A program made the translations under genes and the position numbers. Of a DNA stretch of 64,000 bases, positions 1-11,977 are shown piece after piece. The stretch's first letter is position 1, and every line of letters starts with the position of its first letter. The DNA comes from Microdochium bolleyi (Eukaryota; Ascomycota; Sordariomycetes; Xylariales; Microdochiaceae), in contig KQ964256.1 in the NCBI GenBank assembly GCA_001566295.1, forward strand, positions 496,001 to 560,000, given 5' to 3'. The notes below the pieces were generated by a model. That model was not told the DNA's origin, did no database searches, and saw only the letters and a list, made by a program, of their open reading frames with translations.

Positions 1-1243
1 GCAAGGCGGGCCGGGTAGTCCTTGTAGCGGGTGACCTCGTCGATGGTCGGGGTGAACCAGGTGTTGGAGGTCGAGTTGAAGAAGGACGTCTCCATCTTGA
101 GGAAGTCGACCTTGCGCAGGCACTCGAGCTGGCCGCCGGCCGCGAAGGCAGGGCAGCCGACCTCCTTGGCGACGGCGTCGAGGGCCTCGTTCTTGGGGGC
201 ATAGGCCGGGCCGGACTCGGCGTTGGCGCTCATCTGCACCGCGCCCTTGAGGAAGGTGTCCGGGTGGTTCCAGAGGTAGTGGTCAACCTGCACGGAGCCG
301 GACGAGTGGCCGCCGAACACAATGTGCTCCGGGTTGCCACCGAAGGCGGCGATGTTGGCGTGGATCCATTCGAGCGCGGCATCAGTGTCGAGGATGCCAA
401 AGTTCTGGGAGCTGCCGAGCTCGGCCGTGTTGGGGTATGCCCACACGGACTCTCTGGTGTTGAAGTTGACGTAGACAACGCCGTTCTTGGCAAAGTTGTT
501 GCCTTGGATCTGGGGCCAGCTGTTGGACCCCGTGACCATGGCACCGCCGTACATGTACACGAAGACCTGGCGAAGTCTGTGCGTCAGTAGTTGTTGGATG
601 CAGCAGAGTGACTAAAGTCGTGGAATCAACACATGTAGAGTAGCATCAAGACATACCGGCAGGTTCTTGGCGCCGGCGGGAGCCCAGACGTTGAGGTTCA
701 AGCAGTTCTCATCCTGTCTGCTGAAAGTCGGGTCCCTGATGGCCTGGGGACATGTTGGACCGTAGGCGGTGGCGTTGAAGACAGCGCCAGGAGCAGCCTT
801 GGGAACAGGCTGGGGAGCACGCCAGCTACAAATAGAGTTTGTTAGTTGTTGTCACTATCATGGTTGTTGTGGTGGTCCTGCCCGTGCTGCTTCGGACGGA
901 GGCAGAGCGAGTAAGACATATTACAGCCGCCCTGTACCTCCCCGGATCGCAGAGCTTTGAGAAGTGCTGCCTGACAGGCAGGCAGATGAACAGTCATGAG
1001 CATAACGTACCGGTTCTGGCCTCCGGTAGTGGCGGCAAAGGGGATGCCCAGGTACACAGAGTTGCCATTGCTATCCACAGCGCCCCGTACGGTGCCCTGA
1101 GGGAGCTTGACGGTGTGTTCCGGGCAGCAGAGGGGCTTAGGGGGACCTGCGGGAGGCGCAGGTGGCCCAGTAGGAGGTTGAGGAGGCGCTGCAGCGGCGA
1201 GTGACAGCAGCGCAGCCACCAGACCGAGACGGAAGGCTTGCAT
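1..1243 (-). CDS. Secreted type-B carboxylesterase/lipase, 3' end cut off by the window edge
   Basis: Exons on the minus strand are 1243-1011, 825-657 and 566-1, with two GT-AG introns; the frame is kept across both. The start is the ATG at 1243, followed by a typical signal peptide (MQAFRLGLVAALLSLAAAAP) and a Pro-rich linker of about 20 residues. The body has the family marks: NRWRAPQPV after the first block, ENCLNLNVW, the MYGGA oxyanion loop, and a nucleophile elbow GHSSG with Ser at about residue 222. Known members hydrolyse carboxylic or lipid esters outside the cell. The elbow has His-Ser rather than the usual Glu-Ser-Ala (GESAG) surroundings, which is a common fungal variant. About 323 residues are present; the catalytic Asp/Glu and His should lie beyond base 1. 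Substrate is unknown. A second, only distantly similar member lies at 44976-46906. Confidence 0.85.
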
Positions 1244-4200
1244 GATGGGAGATCTCGGCTTCCTTTTGGTGGGGTCACCTTGATATGATCTGCGACGAGG
1301 ACAACCCGAGGGACCGGAAAGGGGAGTAGGAGGATTAAGCGAGGCTGACGCAGTGACGTGCAGCTATGACCGAGACGGGAAAATGCAGAGGACACGCGAG
1401 GATGTGGGAAAGAGTGTGTGGGCTGTGACTCAAAGGGATCTGCAAAGCCGCGGATCTCCAAGCCAGAGAGTGTACAATGGATTATGGGCAAGATTGGGAT
1501 CGGAGGAGAAGCAACAGTAACAGCAGGTCGCCGAGATCAAAAGGCATCTCACAAAAGAACCCAGGGGCGAAGGCGATCAACAACGGCTAGCAGAGTGGTC
1601 CCCTAAAACGCGAGTCCAATCGCATCATGCGAGCGACAGGGGCCGGCCAACATGCGGGCAGGCGAGCCACGAGGCAGGCCGGCACCGGCAGTACTGCGGC
1701 AGTAACGACTTGTCCCAGTGCCGGCCAGGCCCCAGGGGTACGACCGGCAGCCTGCATGAACCGTGCCCCCAAGGAATATTCGATAGAACGTGGTCCAGTG
1801 GAGCCGACGACCCTCCAAGGCCAGCTCCCATTGCCGCATCTGATCAGTCCGTCCCGCTGTGCTGTACCGTATTGCGCGACTTTCATTTCAACGCCGCCTG
1901 TTCGACGCCGTTGGGGCCGACAGTCTGGTGCCACTCAGACAGGAGCGTCGAAGCTAGTTCCTCGCAGTGTGACGCGGCCGCCCCTGTCAAAGCTGACAAA
2001 GAGCGGCGCGCGTGCGGTGGCTGGCACTATGACAGCGATGGCGTTCCGTAGTGCGTTGGGCTAGCCACAGGGCAGGCCAGCTAGTTTTGTCCCCTGAGTC
2101 GTGAGAAGAGAAGGAAAAAAGACAAGAAAAGAGGCGCTCTGGGGCAGCGCGGGAGATCTGACGGGCGCCCCCGTGGCCCACCGCCAGCCAGCGGAAGAGG
2201 CACACAAAGGTACTCGCGTACACGACCTCTTGGCTGATTGTCATTGGCAGGGTGAGTTGCGGAGAAACATGTTATGTTGTTATGCTCTGATCGTAGCAGA
2301 GCCACAGGGTCTTCCACAATCAGTAAGCATTGCGTGTGACCCCCTGAAGACCGTCGGCTCTTTGACCATTGCCGACAGCTGGGATCGGTCGGGGACTGGA
2401 GGCCTGGGATGAGATGGAGAATGGCGAGATGTACAAGGGCAAGGGTGGAAAGCTGGCTGCTGTGCAGATGTTGATTTGCACCAGGGTTCCTTTCTCCGCT
2501 CCATGCTCGATGAGGAATCTGCGTCCGGGCGCCGAGGAGTCCTGCTCCAAATGTATTTCATGGTCCTGGAGAGACCCTCCCCTCCCGCACGGACATTTCT
2601 CTCGCTTGCGTTGCCGGCGGTGCACCAGGAAACACCCCGTGGTCCCCAGTACGCCTTGGCACTCAGTTGTCCTTCGGCCGAGGCGCGTGCTATGGCGCGG
2701 CGACTCCCTCTCAACTCATGCAGACAACATTTTCGTTCAGATTGTTGCATGGCCAAGAAGAAGTCTCTATGAGGATCGACATGCTCAAATGCCCTTCTGC
2801 CATGGACGGTACATGGGCAATGCGGCACAGGACACAAGCTTCACTCGACAGCTGTCTCGGTGCGAGAGGTCGTTCTCCGAATCTCCAGCGGCCCCGGCAG
2901 GCCCCTGACGGACCCGACGGATGCCCGTCAGGTCCCCCAGAAGCAGCAAGCGCAGAGCAGACCCTTGAGCAGAAGACAAGGACAGCGCGGCCAATCCCAG
3001 CCGTTGCAGGGGCAAATCCCAAACTCTATCTGCAGGGCGCGAGTCGTGCATCCTCAAGGCGGACAGGGGCTCGAGGGGCCCCCGACTCGATGATGGCCAC
3101 ACATTGGTTCAGGCGACCGACGGAACCGCAGAGGTGGGACGTTGGCGCGCCTCTTGTCGTTTCCCTGCTTGCATGTCGGCGCTTTTCCTGGAGTGTTCTA
3201 GAGCCGGAGTCGACGAGGCTCGGCAGCAGGCCGACCACTCTCGCGAGCAGCCAGTGCGAAGTGACTTGGGAAATTTGAAAGACAAGAAGACTTGCCGGGG
3301 CCCTGGATTCTCAGCTGGATTCTCAGATGGCCTGTCCACGGAGTACCCAATTACCTGTTCTGGACGTTGCCATCAGTCACGGCCGAGAGCAGCACAGGGG
3401 TCTTGACAAAGTTCCCGCGGCTGCCAGTGCAAGATCTACTGTTGCATCCCCCGCCGCTACAAGTTCATGCGTGAGAGCATGGCATGGAACATCGGCAAGA
3501 TCCCAGATGCCTGATGCAACAGAAGAACGTGTCGACCACCCCAATAAACCTGTTTCTTGCACTCCGCCCCCGCGTGCTCTCGAATGCACTGCCATGACTC
3601 TGCGTGCTTTGTGGCACTGCTGTCAAGATGCCACATCGGGCGCCACAGGATGAGTCGCAAGGGGCCGCTGCAATTTACTCCGTGTCGTTTGTTCCATGCC
3701 ATGTGTTGGGGACCATGTACGATGCAGTACGTAAGGTACGGTATGCATGTCCCACATGGCAGCCATGGCACACACGTGTTCTGACGCGCATTGTCCAACG
3801 AGGAACCCCTTGCTCGTCCGTGTTCTCGACGACCTCTCGTACCTCCAGATCGACACACCCACTAACGGTCACTTGGTCGGTCTAGGACAGACTCGGTAGG
3901 CAGATCGCCGCTGTCTCGGTACCCGGAGAGTGCGCTCTGCAGATCTCACCCTTTGTCGACGGTACACGATGCCACTAGGCACGCCGCCCTTAGGCCTTCT
4001 CCTGAGCCCTGTAGTGGTGGTTGCTGCGCCGGCAACGACTGGCACTAATTTGTCGGATGAACCCACCGATCGACTCACCCGCAAAGAAACCGCGGAAGAA
4101 CGTCACGAGGATCGTCACACGCTGGGTGAGCTCGCATCCCGCGAGGATGTCAAGAGAGTCTTCCTGTCCTTTGGGGCGGAGAGCAGACTTGTCGTCCTTC

Positions 4201-5384
4201 CTCTATAACAAGCCCCATATGGCCACAGCCCACCAACTTTACCTGCAGATTCTTCTGCGACCCTCTGCACACGGAGTACGACAACCGAAGTCACCGCGCC
4301 GCTGGAGGCAGACCAGCTGCGCCGTCGGATGCCCCCGGAGCTCGTTCTAGCAGGTTACGTACTGGACGGCCCCACGGGCGACGCCACCTTCGAGACTAGG
4401 CGCAGGGTCCGGTCCGCCGGTATCCTCTTCCCGTTCCCCATCTGTGCAAGGCGAGCTTCAGAAGTTTAGCCCAAACCTCTAGAGTTGTGGCCCCTGAGAC
4501 CCTCGAAGCACTTGGGGAGCCACTGCTGCTCTAGTAACGTCGCACGCAGGCGGTTGCAACTCATTCTCTTCCCCCTTCTTGCTTGGACTTGCAAGTGGTG
4601 TCACCCAGGCCCGCCGTTAGCTCCGACATCCTCTTCAGCTCTCCCGTGTTAGCCGGCTAGCGAGACCAGACATATGGCATAGGTACTACGGCTGCCTCCC
4701 AGTCCTCGTCCCCATTGCTAATATTTGCTAGTCGACAAGGAAGACAGACAGACTTTGTAGATTAGTTTCCCCTTCCGTGCCGGTCTAGTCTCACTTTCAC
4801 ATGGAAGCCATCCTGGCCACAGCCCATAAACCCTTGTCCTCCTCCTCCCAAACTTCCCTCAATCCCCAGCTCCGCGTACATCCGCTGTCCGCGCGCTGCA
4901 GCTGAGGTACGATCCACACTACTGCGGCTCAATCCGAGACTCTCGACGGGACGATTGAGCGACCCGCTCATTCCAACGAGCCAGGAGGGTAGCAAGCGAG
5001 CGCTAGCGAGAGGAGAGAAGAGGTTCCAGCCGGGTGCTGCTGCTTACGAGCGAAACCCATCCTTATTATTAATGAGCCACACGCCCACACCCCACGACAC
5101 CCGTGAGCGTTGATGCTCCTCTGATCGACAGTCTGTGGTATGCCCGTACAACTCCACTGACTCGGTCGTGGACACAAAACATCCTTTCGAGATCCGATCT
5201 CTCCCCATCTTGCAGGGGCGCCACGCGCTTAGAAGCCTGGCCCCGGTCTTCCTCGCGACCCGGTTCCCGGTACACAGCTGCTTGGGACAGACGACGACGA
5301 CGACGACGACGATAACGACAACAAAAAGAACGCTGACGACAACGACGACACGACCCCTGAGGTCTGTCTCATAAGCTCGCAACC
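1244..5384. other. Long divergent intergenic region, no supported gene
   Basis: This lies between two genes transcribed away from each other. Many open frames of 60-200 codons exist on both strands because the DNA is GC-rich. None shows a recognisable domain, and the longest mainly contain low-complexity Pro/Arg/Ser runs. Seen directly: a perfect tandem pair of the 12-mer CTGGATTCTCAG at 3303-3326 and a GAC-rich simple repeat close to the downstream gene. It may hold two promoters and possibly non-coding transcripts, but nothing in the sequence proves either. Confidence 0.5.
5290..5353. repeat. GAC-rich simple repeat in the 5' leader
   Basis: A run of perfect GAC triplets (about seven, near 5290-5311) is followed by a degenerate GAC/AAC stretch. 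It ends about 30 bp before the ATG of the rhodopsin-like gene, so it is probably in its 5' untranslated leader. Confidence 0.75.
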
Positions 5385-7121
5385 ATGGCGGAAGGTTTGG
5401 GTCAAGTGGTGAGCAGCCCTCCTTTGGACACCAAGAAGGACATGTGCTCGTTCTACACAGCAGGAAACCCCAAGTAACTAACATGACGTCGTCTTGCGCT
5501 GCTGTTTAGGTGTCGTGGTACATCTGCACCGTCGTGGCCGTGGGCTTCCTGATCGCGCGGATGATCGTGCGGTGGCAGCGCCTGGCCGCGCTGTTCATCG
5601 AGGACGGCCTGCTGTGCCTCGCGGGGCTCTGTCTCATCGGCGACCTCGTGATCCAGCACTACATGTGGACGCTGGGGCTCGCCGAGCCGCAGGCCAACGT
5701 CACGTTCCCCAACTTCGTCTCCATGATGAAGATGATTGTCCCGGGCTCGACGCTGTACGTCACGTCCTTGTGGCTTATCAAGCTCGCGCTCGTCATCTTC
5801 TACAAGAAGATTGCCGCGCCGGGCACCAAGATGCAGATCGCGTACAACGTCACCCTCGGGTTCCTGGTGTGCTCGTGGCTGGCCATCTTCTTCAACATCA
5901 TGTTCCAGTGCTTCCCGCACGACAAAAGGTGGTCCATGGATCCAAACTGTAAGCAGCAGTGTGCCTTCTCCCGACCAGCGGACGTCGCGTGAGATGATAT
6001 TGTTGGCTAACACATGATCCTACAGACGCTTGCAACCCCAGACAGAGCGAGATCAACTACTGGCTGACGGTACTGCGTAAGTCATGACCATACGTCCCAG
6101 ACACCGCCGGCCGTTGCTAACCCACGCAATCCGAAAACAGTAAACATATTCACCGACGTCGTCATCATCTGTCTGCCTGTCGCCATGGTCATGAACCTGC
6201 AGATGAAGCTGAAGCAGAAGCTCGGTGTCGCAGCCATCTTCGCGCTCGGCGTCTTCGTCGTAATTGCTAGCAGTATGTCCTTCCCGAGCCCCCTTGCCTG
6301 TTCTTCCCAACGATGGCGACATTCGTTCGAAAGCTGACGTTCTCCAACCGCAGTCATCCGCGCATACTACTCGCACAACGGCGCCCAGATGATCACCTGC
6401 ACGGTCTCCATGGTCGAAGCCGCCGTGGCCATCGTTGCGGCTTGCTTGCCTCGTACGTTTTCCCATTACCTGCCATTCAATCCCCCAATCCCTACACAAC
6501 ATTTGACTAACATATCCTCGAACACCTCCAGCCCTCCGCTCCCTCATCCTCGGCCAGTCCACGACCGTCCAGTCCAGCTCCTACGGGAAGCGCTACGAGC
6601 TGTCCTACTTCAACAACCGCAAGGGCCGCAACACGGGCGCCGGGCTCGCGGGCGCCGGGCAGGAGAGCGGGATCCACGGCGGCAGCGTGCTGGGTGGTGG
6701 CAAGCCCAGCGTTAGCGGGACCTCGAGCAGCCACCACCACAAGTCCTCGCCCAGCAACGACTCGGAGGACGAGCTCGTCTTCAAGCAGCACGGCATGGCG
6801 ATCCACGGCGCGCTCAAGTCGCCCAGCACCGCGGTCCTGCGCAGCGCCGCGGCGTCCAGCCTCAGCGACGACAACGACATTGACGAGGAGGCCGGGGGCG
6901 CAGGCCACCACAGCTACGCGCACCCGAGCCAGCGGCACCACCGGGCCGTTGTCGAGGGCGGCGGCAGGATATCCCCTGGCGGTGGTGGTGGTGGCTTCGT
7001 GGGCAGCGCGCACAACCGGTCCCTGTCCCCCTCGTCGCCGCCTGGGGCGGGCGTCATCATGGTCAACACGACGATCGAGATGGACAAGAGCGATGCGTAC
7101 GGGAGCAGCGGGAGGAGGTGA
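5385..7121 (+). CDS. Fungal rhodopsin-domain integral membrane protein
   Basis: Six exons (5385-5408, 5510-5948, 6026-6076, 6141-6272, 6354-6452, 6532-7121) give 444 residues with the frame kept throughout; exon 1 codes only eight residues. The first introns have clear branch sites (CTAAC). The product has about seven hydrophobic helices in the first 260 residues. It shows the hallmarks of the fungal rhodopsin-domain family: an acidic residue before helix 2 (FIEDG), a Cys-x-Pro...Trp...Cys loop (QCFPHDKRW and later YACNP), then NIFTDVVIICLPV and a late IxxxIR. The 180-residue C-terminal tail is Gly/Ser/His-rich and probably cytoplasmic. Relatives include Pth11-like receptors of plant pathogens, but most have no known ligand. 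No CFEM domain is seen. Confidence 0.85.
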
Positions 7122-7557
7122 TATCTCGACCGGAAGGCCGTCCCCGGGAGGGAGGTCCTGGGTCAGATCATGCTTTACTTGTTCTCTTCCATCCCGCGTT
7201 ATGCGTATTCCCCAAATACAGCCAGCAACTTGGATTTTACGATAATCAACCCAGCATCCTTGCAGATTCCGAAGAGCCAACTCATGCCAGTGTTAACCTA
7301 GCTCCCGCTCTGAGAACGTCTGATGCCGAATTCCGCCATGTGACTCGACAACGTGGCGTAGAGATGATGTTGCAGGACTTGCATGACGGCATCAACACCA
7401 TGCGATGGTATGCAGTGATCATATTGTGCCATGCAACCTTAAAACTAAATCCGAGGTATTACGAAAGCCAAAACGCCGTGTAATGCTAACAATGCTGTAT
7501 CCTCATCAATCTCGAGGTATTATCAAGAAGTCCTGCAAAAACGCTACGCCTCACACC
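7122..7557. other. Convergent 3' intergenic region
   Basis: The two flanking genes end towards each other here. It is AT-richer than its surroundings, consistent with two 3' untranslated regions. Nothing else is seen. Confidence 0.6.
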
Positions 7558-9570
7558 TCACGCGCTCCCCGGCCCGCCCCCATTCGCATACAGCGTCTGC
7601 CATCTGTCCTCCACGCCCGAGACTTTGCCCTTCAGGCTTTTGATCTCCCGGTCGAGCTCCTCGATGTTGCGCGTCAACGCGCTGACCTCCTCAAACCTCC
7701 TCGCGCCCTGCGAGCTGTCAATCATGCTCTGCACAAGGTACCGCTGCTCCTCGAGCACAATGAGTCGCTCTTTCAGGTCCTTCTCTTCACTCTCGAGCGC
7801 CGACACGACCGTGCTCGACTCGCTCGTCTGACTGGCCGTCTCCATGGAATCGCCGCCATTACGGAGCGGGCTCGACGTGTGACTTGTCGGCAGGAGCCTC
7901 CCCCTAGCGTTGGAAGACGCGTTGGGCTTGAGCATCCGGGGCAGGTTCTTGAGGGGCAGCATGTGCATGTGTAGGAAGCTCGATGCGGCGGCGTAGATAG
8001 ACTTCTGCAGTGCTTTCTGCGTTGGGCTGTCTGTCTTCATGTCTCGTATTCGCCTAGCCGCGATGTCGTACTTTGTGAAACTGTCCGTGAGCCGTTTCCG
8101 CAGCTTCGACGCCTCCTGTATCTGGGCGTGACTCGGCGGGCTGTTCTCATTTTGTAGTGGGATGAGTGCCCTTTGAAAGCTGGGTAGTATCTGCTGGATT
8201 CCTCGCTCGAATTGACGCAAGGTCTCGTATGCGCGCTGGTCCGGTGGCTTTTGCATCGTGGCCTGCTCAAAGTCGCGCTTGGCAAAAAGCGTGAACTTGC
8301 AGTCCTGGCACATCCGTATGTCCAGGCCAACAGCTTCGTCACCGCCGCCGGGCTTCTCCGTTGTGGGCACTGCAGGATTGGCCACGTTCAGTCCCACCTC
8401 AGACGAGCAACCAGTCTGAGGGTCAGCGCAAACCACACGCCCGCACATCCGACAGTGATGTCTCCTGAACGTCCATGATCCGAATTCCTGCTGGCAGAAT
8501 GGACAGCGCGTCACCTTGGCATCGTCCTCCCACGTCACGATAGACTGCTCTATGGCTTTGCGCTGGTTGTTGCGCTGCGCAGATAAAGATGTCACCGTGG
8601 ACAAGAGGCTGCCACCTCCGCTGCCACTTCCCGGGATGTGCTCGGGAGGGTTGACCAGCAGAGACGTGAGCTTGGAGAGCCTCTTCTCCAGTCGAGATAT
8701 CTCTAGAGTCTGCTTGTCTACCTTCTTTCGCCGTATGGCGGCAAAATCCTTTGTGTGGTCCCTGAAGAAGCCGTTGTGGTCATTGTATCCCTCTCTCGAC
8801 TTGTAGCAGGTCTCACACACTCTGTACCAGTGGCCACGGACCGGTTCGTGCTTGGCCGACCTCGACAACTTCATCTGGTACATGGTGTGCTCCTCACAGA
8901 ACAACCTGCCGCAATTTCGGCAGTTGATATTGCCATTCACAGCACCCAGTCTCTTGTCACACGTTGGATCTGTACAAGAGTCATTCGGTCCGGTTCTTTG
9001 CCAGTGAGATTTTGTGATGATGTCGTCGGGGTCGAAGGGCATCTCGGCGATAGGAGCGGCAGTCCTGCTGGTCGCAGGTCCGGCGGGCACCGCCACTGGG
9101 GGAGCTGCCTCATTTGACTCGAAGACCTCGAGGCCGCGCAGCTTCTGGTTGATGACGGATAGCGGCTGGAAGCGCTTCGCCTTGAGGACCTGCTTGTCGA
9201 ACCAAGTCTTGACCTCGTCCTGCTCGACCGGGGCAAGCTCCTGGTGGTTGTCGTCGATGTGGCGGTTCAGCTGGAGCAGCGTGAGCATCTCCTCGTCGCA
9301 TATTGGACAGACGAGCTTCGAAGCAGAGGCGCCGCCATTGCTGGGGCCTGCGTTACCAACGCTGACGGCAGAGTGCAGATCGTTTGCGAAGCCTGGCAGC
9401 GGGCTCGCCGTGCCGACGGAGGTGACAGAGGCGGGTGGCGAGGGCGCGATTTGAGCACGGCCACTGGCGGATGATGGCGTGGCTGGACTGCTCACGCGAT
9501 TCGGAAGCGGCGCCGCGAGACCCTTGCCGCTACCGAGGACCCTGCCGCCGCCGAGCTTGCGACCGGACAT
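7558..9570 (-). CDS. PEP7: Pep7/Vac1-type FYVE-finger vacuolar sorting protein
   Basis: A single exon coding 670 residues. The start is the ATG at 9570 (MSGRKLGGG). The frame stays open upstream for another 94 codons, but that stretch lacks an ATG-supported homologous start. Domains in order: a C2H2 finger at 88-109 (CPIC...HIDDNH); a first FYVE-like finger at about 190-262 (CTDPTC, INCRNCGRLFC, VCETCY); a coiled segment at 280-300; a second, classical FYVE finger at 350-430 with the RRHHCRMCG core that binds PtdIns3P; and a C-terminal Rab-binding helical hairpin. In yeast this protein joins PtdIns3P, Rab5/Vps21 and the SM protein Vps45 for Golgi-to-endosome traffic. It is divergent from MET8. 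Confidence 0.92.
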   Translation of the reverse strand: MSGRKLGGGRVLGSGKGLAAPLPNRVSSPATPSSASGRAQIAPSPPASVTSVGTASPLPGFANDLHSAVSVGNAGPSNGGASASKLVCPICDEEMLTLLQLNRHIDDNHQELAPVEQDEVKTWFDKQVLKAKRFQPLSVINQKLRGLEVFESNEAAPPVAVPAGPATSRTAAPIAEMPFDPDDIITKSHWQRTGPNDSCTDPTCDKRLGAVNGNINCRNCGRLFCEEHTMYQMKLSRSAKHEPVRGHWYRVCETCYKSREGYNDHNGFFRDHTKDFAAIRRKKVDKQTLEISRLEKRLSKLTSLLVNPPEHIPGSGSGGGSLLSTVTSLSAQRNNQRKAIEQSIVTWEDDAKVTRCPFCQQEFGSWTFRRHHCRMCGRVVCADPQTGCSSEVGLNVANPAVPTTEKPGGGDEAVGLDIRMCQDCKFTLFAKRDFEQATMQKPPDQRAYETLRQFERGIQQILPSFQRALIPLQNENSPPSHAQIQEASKLRKRLTDSFTKYDIAARRIRDMKTDSPTQKALQKSIYAAASSFLHMHMLPLKNLPRMLKPNASSNARGRLLPTSHTSSPLRNGGDSMETASQTSESSTVVSALESEEKDLKERLIVLEEQRYLVQSMIDSSQGARRFEEVSALTRNIEELDREIKSLKGKVSGVEDRWQTLYANGGGPGSA

Positions 9571-10441
9571 TGTGTGTGCTGCAGTTGGAGGCGGAGGCTC
9601 GCGACAGGCCTGGGTGACAACGGTTGAGGTCGCGGCCGGCTCGGTGTACGGCCATGAGAGCTGCGGCGCGTGAAGAGCAGCTCGGCCACGAGGGCGGGGT
9701 TCTCGGTCGTGTGCGCGCCGGATGCGGTGAGGGTCACGATCGTCGAGCTCGGTGCCGTGGGGATGCGCGAGGGGCACAGAACGGAGAGAGGCGCGGCGAA
9801 TGGTTCGATGGTCGGGCCCTGGGCACAGTCGAGAACGCCGGTCGACTGGCAAGGAATGGTCTGGGTGAGACGAAGCTTCAGGAGGAAGCTGGCGGCGGCG
9901 GGTTGTTGGTGGTTGGTGGTTGGTGATTGCTCGCGGACGGCGGGCGCCTGGGGGTGATGTGGAGCATCATCCCAATTCCAAGTGCAGCTTGGAGGTGGCA
10001 GGGGCGGCCTGGCCTGCCTTATCACCGGCCGGGCCGTCCAACTCGGACCTCTGCTTCTGGGAGTCTTGGTCTGGCAGGATGTCAGGCTTCATCAATTGCC
10101 CATCTGCACAAGTCCTGGCCGTTACAGATCATACTACCTAAGAGAGGTAGACCTGTCACTATTCCAGCTGGCCTGCGACCAAAGGGCCCTCCACACAGCT
10201 GCTCGGCGGAGATGACGTACTCCGCTGTGGCACCTATAGCTGAACCCTGAGCAGCCTTGACAGCGGGCGCCCGCCGATCCCGGCTCAGGGAGCTCCTTAT
10301 CCTATTTTTTGGAGAAGCGCATACGGAGTGCCTCCATCATCATTGATTCATCTCGTCAACGACAACAGCAGCTCCCACCACCACCAAGTCATGCCATAGA
10401 GTTCTCTTTGAACAACACCGGTTCAGTAATATCAAGGCACC
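9571..10441. other. Divergent promoter region between PEP7 and MET8
   Basis: It holds the 5' leaders of both genes. A short imperfect GGTTGGT tandem at about 9902-9930 lies in the probable PEP7 leader, where the sense strand reads CCAACCA repeats. No gene is supported. Confidence 0.55.
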
Positions 10442-11318
10442 ATGGCTTCCGAGGACCAGTTCCCCAAGGTCCAGGGAGGCGGCAGCTTGATCCTCGCCTG
10501 GCAGATTCGGAACAAGCACGTCCTCGTCATCGGCGGCGGCGAGGTGAGCAATCTCCCTCATCCGCCTTGTCCTTTGCCACACCAGCCATGCTAAACATCA
10601 TTTCTGCCTCCCACAGGTTGCCGCCGGCCGGATCCTCAATGTCCTCAACGCCGACGCCATCGTGACCGTCGTCTGCCCGACCGACGGCCTGAACCCCGAG
10701 GTCCGCCACCGCGTTGCCAACAACGAAGTCCACCACATCGACCGCGTCTTCGCCCCCGCCGACCTCGAGTCCCTGCCGGCCAGCAACGGCAACCCGCCCG
10801 ACATGGTCATGTGCGCGATCGACGACCCGGCGGCGTCCTCGCAGGTCTGGAAGCTGTGCAAGAAGCTCCGCATCGCCGCCAACATCGCCGACGTCCCGCC
10901 CGAGTGCGACTTCTACTTTGGCGCCGTGCACCGCGATGGCCCTTTGCAGGTTATGGTCAGCACGAATGGCAAAGGCCCCCGCCTGGCGGCGAGCATCCGG
11001 AACTTCATCGCGCGGACGCTCCCGCCCAATGTCGGCGACGCCATCACGCAGGTCGGCGCGCTGCGGGCCAAGCTCCGCAAGGTCGCGCCCGACATTTCCG
11101 AAGGCCCCAAGAGGATGCGCTGGATCAGCAGGGTCAGCGACTCGTACTCGTGGAACGACATGGTCGACCTCACGGACGAGGACATGGACAATCTGCTCAA
11201 GTTCTACGTGCCGAACACGGTGCCTGATCTGGACGTGCTCAAGGGCATGCGTGGCGGGCGCGAGGCCGAGGAGATTGACATTTTTGACGGGTCGTTTGGC
11301 TTCTGCATCGGCGTGTGA
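10442..11318 (+). CDS. MET8: Met8-type bifunctional precorrin-2 dehydrogenase / sirohydrochlorin ferrochelatase
   Basis: Exons 10442-10543 and 10617-11318 give 267 residues. The intron interrupts the NAD-binding loop, which reads VIGGGE|VAAGRI after splicing, the Rossmann fingerprint of the family. The segment NIADVPPECDFYFGA carries the conserved Asp that serves both dehydrogenation and iron chelation in yeast Met8p. GKGPRLAASIRNFI matches the dimerisation/ferrochelatase part. The enzyme makes siroheme, the cofactor of sulfite and nitrite reductases, so it belongs to sulfate and nitrate assimilation. Length equals the family norm (about 270). Unlike bacterial CysG there is no methyltransferase domain. 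Confidence 0.93.
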
Positions 11319-11977
11319 GGCGTCGTCGTTCAGTGGGAAGCAAGGAGAAGAGTCGGAGGTTGATGGTACATAACACGTAACGGCGGCGACCCTGGTGATT
11401 CAAGCATCCGGCCGCGGGCGGAAGCTACCGATGAAAGGAGATCCACGGAAAGTGACCGATCAGCAGATCCACTCAGCGTCAACTTGTCTTGGAGAGCAGC
11501 CCAGTTGCTGCTTCTCTTGAGGCTGCGGTGCGTAACCACCCATGCCCTGAGCAGGAGCACATGACGTCACCGCAGAGTGAGCAACCACACAAAGTTGCGG
11601 CGATAGCCTCCTATTGGGTCTTCTTGGTGGCAAGCAGCGGACACGCATGGACTGAGGGATTTCTCTGTCAATGTGTGACGGTAGTGGAATGGGACAGTAT
11701 GCACAGGTGTATCATAGGATACGTAGGGTCACATACACCTGCAGATTCGCGGCGTTCAGGACATCGGACCAGCTCGAAAGCCATAGATTTTGTACATTAT
11801 TCTTACAAGCAAGCGTTTACAGTAAGGGCCGTTCAGCAAGATCAGAGTTTGACACCCTTTTTGCAATTCGCAGCAGCTGGAAGTAGATCGCAACTGCTTG
11901 TGTACGCTTCCACCCGCAACCAGCTACGAGTGACAGCCGTTATTTGTCATCCGCGCGGTCGGCAAAATGTAAGATGC
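11319..11977. other. Convergent 3' intergenic region
   Basis: MET8 and the following minus-strand gene end into this stretch. No supported gene or repeat is seen. Confidence 0.55.

Noticed and set aside
2280..3278. Overlapping open frames of 185 and 203 codons in the long gap
   Set aside because: They are on both strands, low-complexity, without domains or plausible starts and introns.
6507..7280. 257-codon open frame antisense to the rhodopsin-like tail
   Set aside because: Shadow of the GC-rich low-complexity tail; no recognisable motif.
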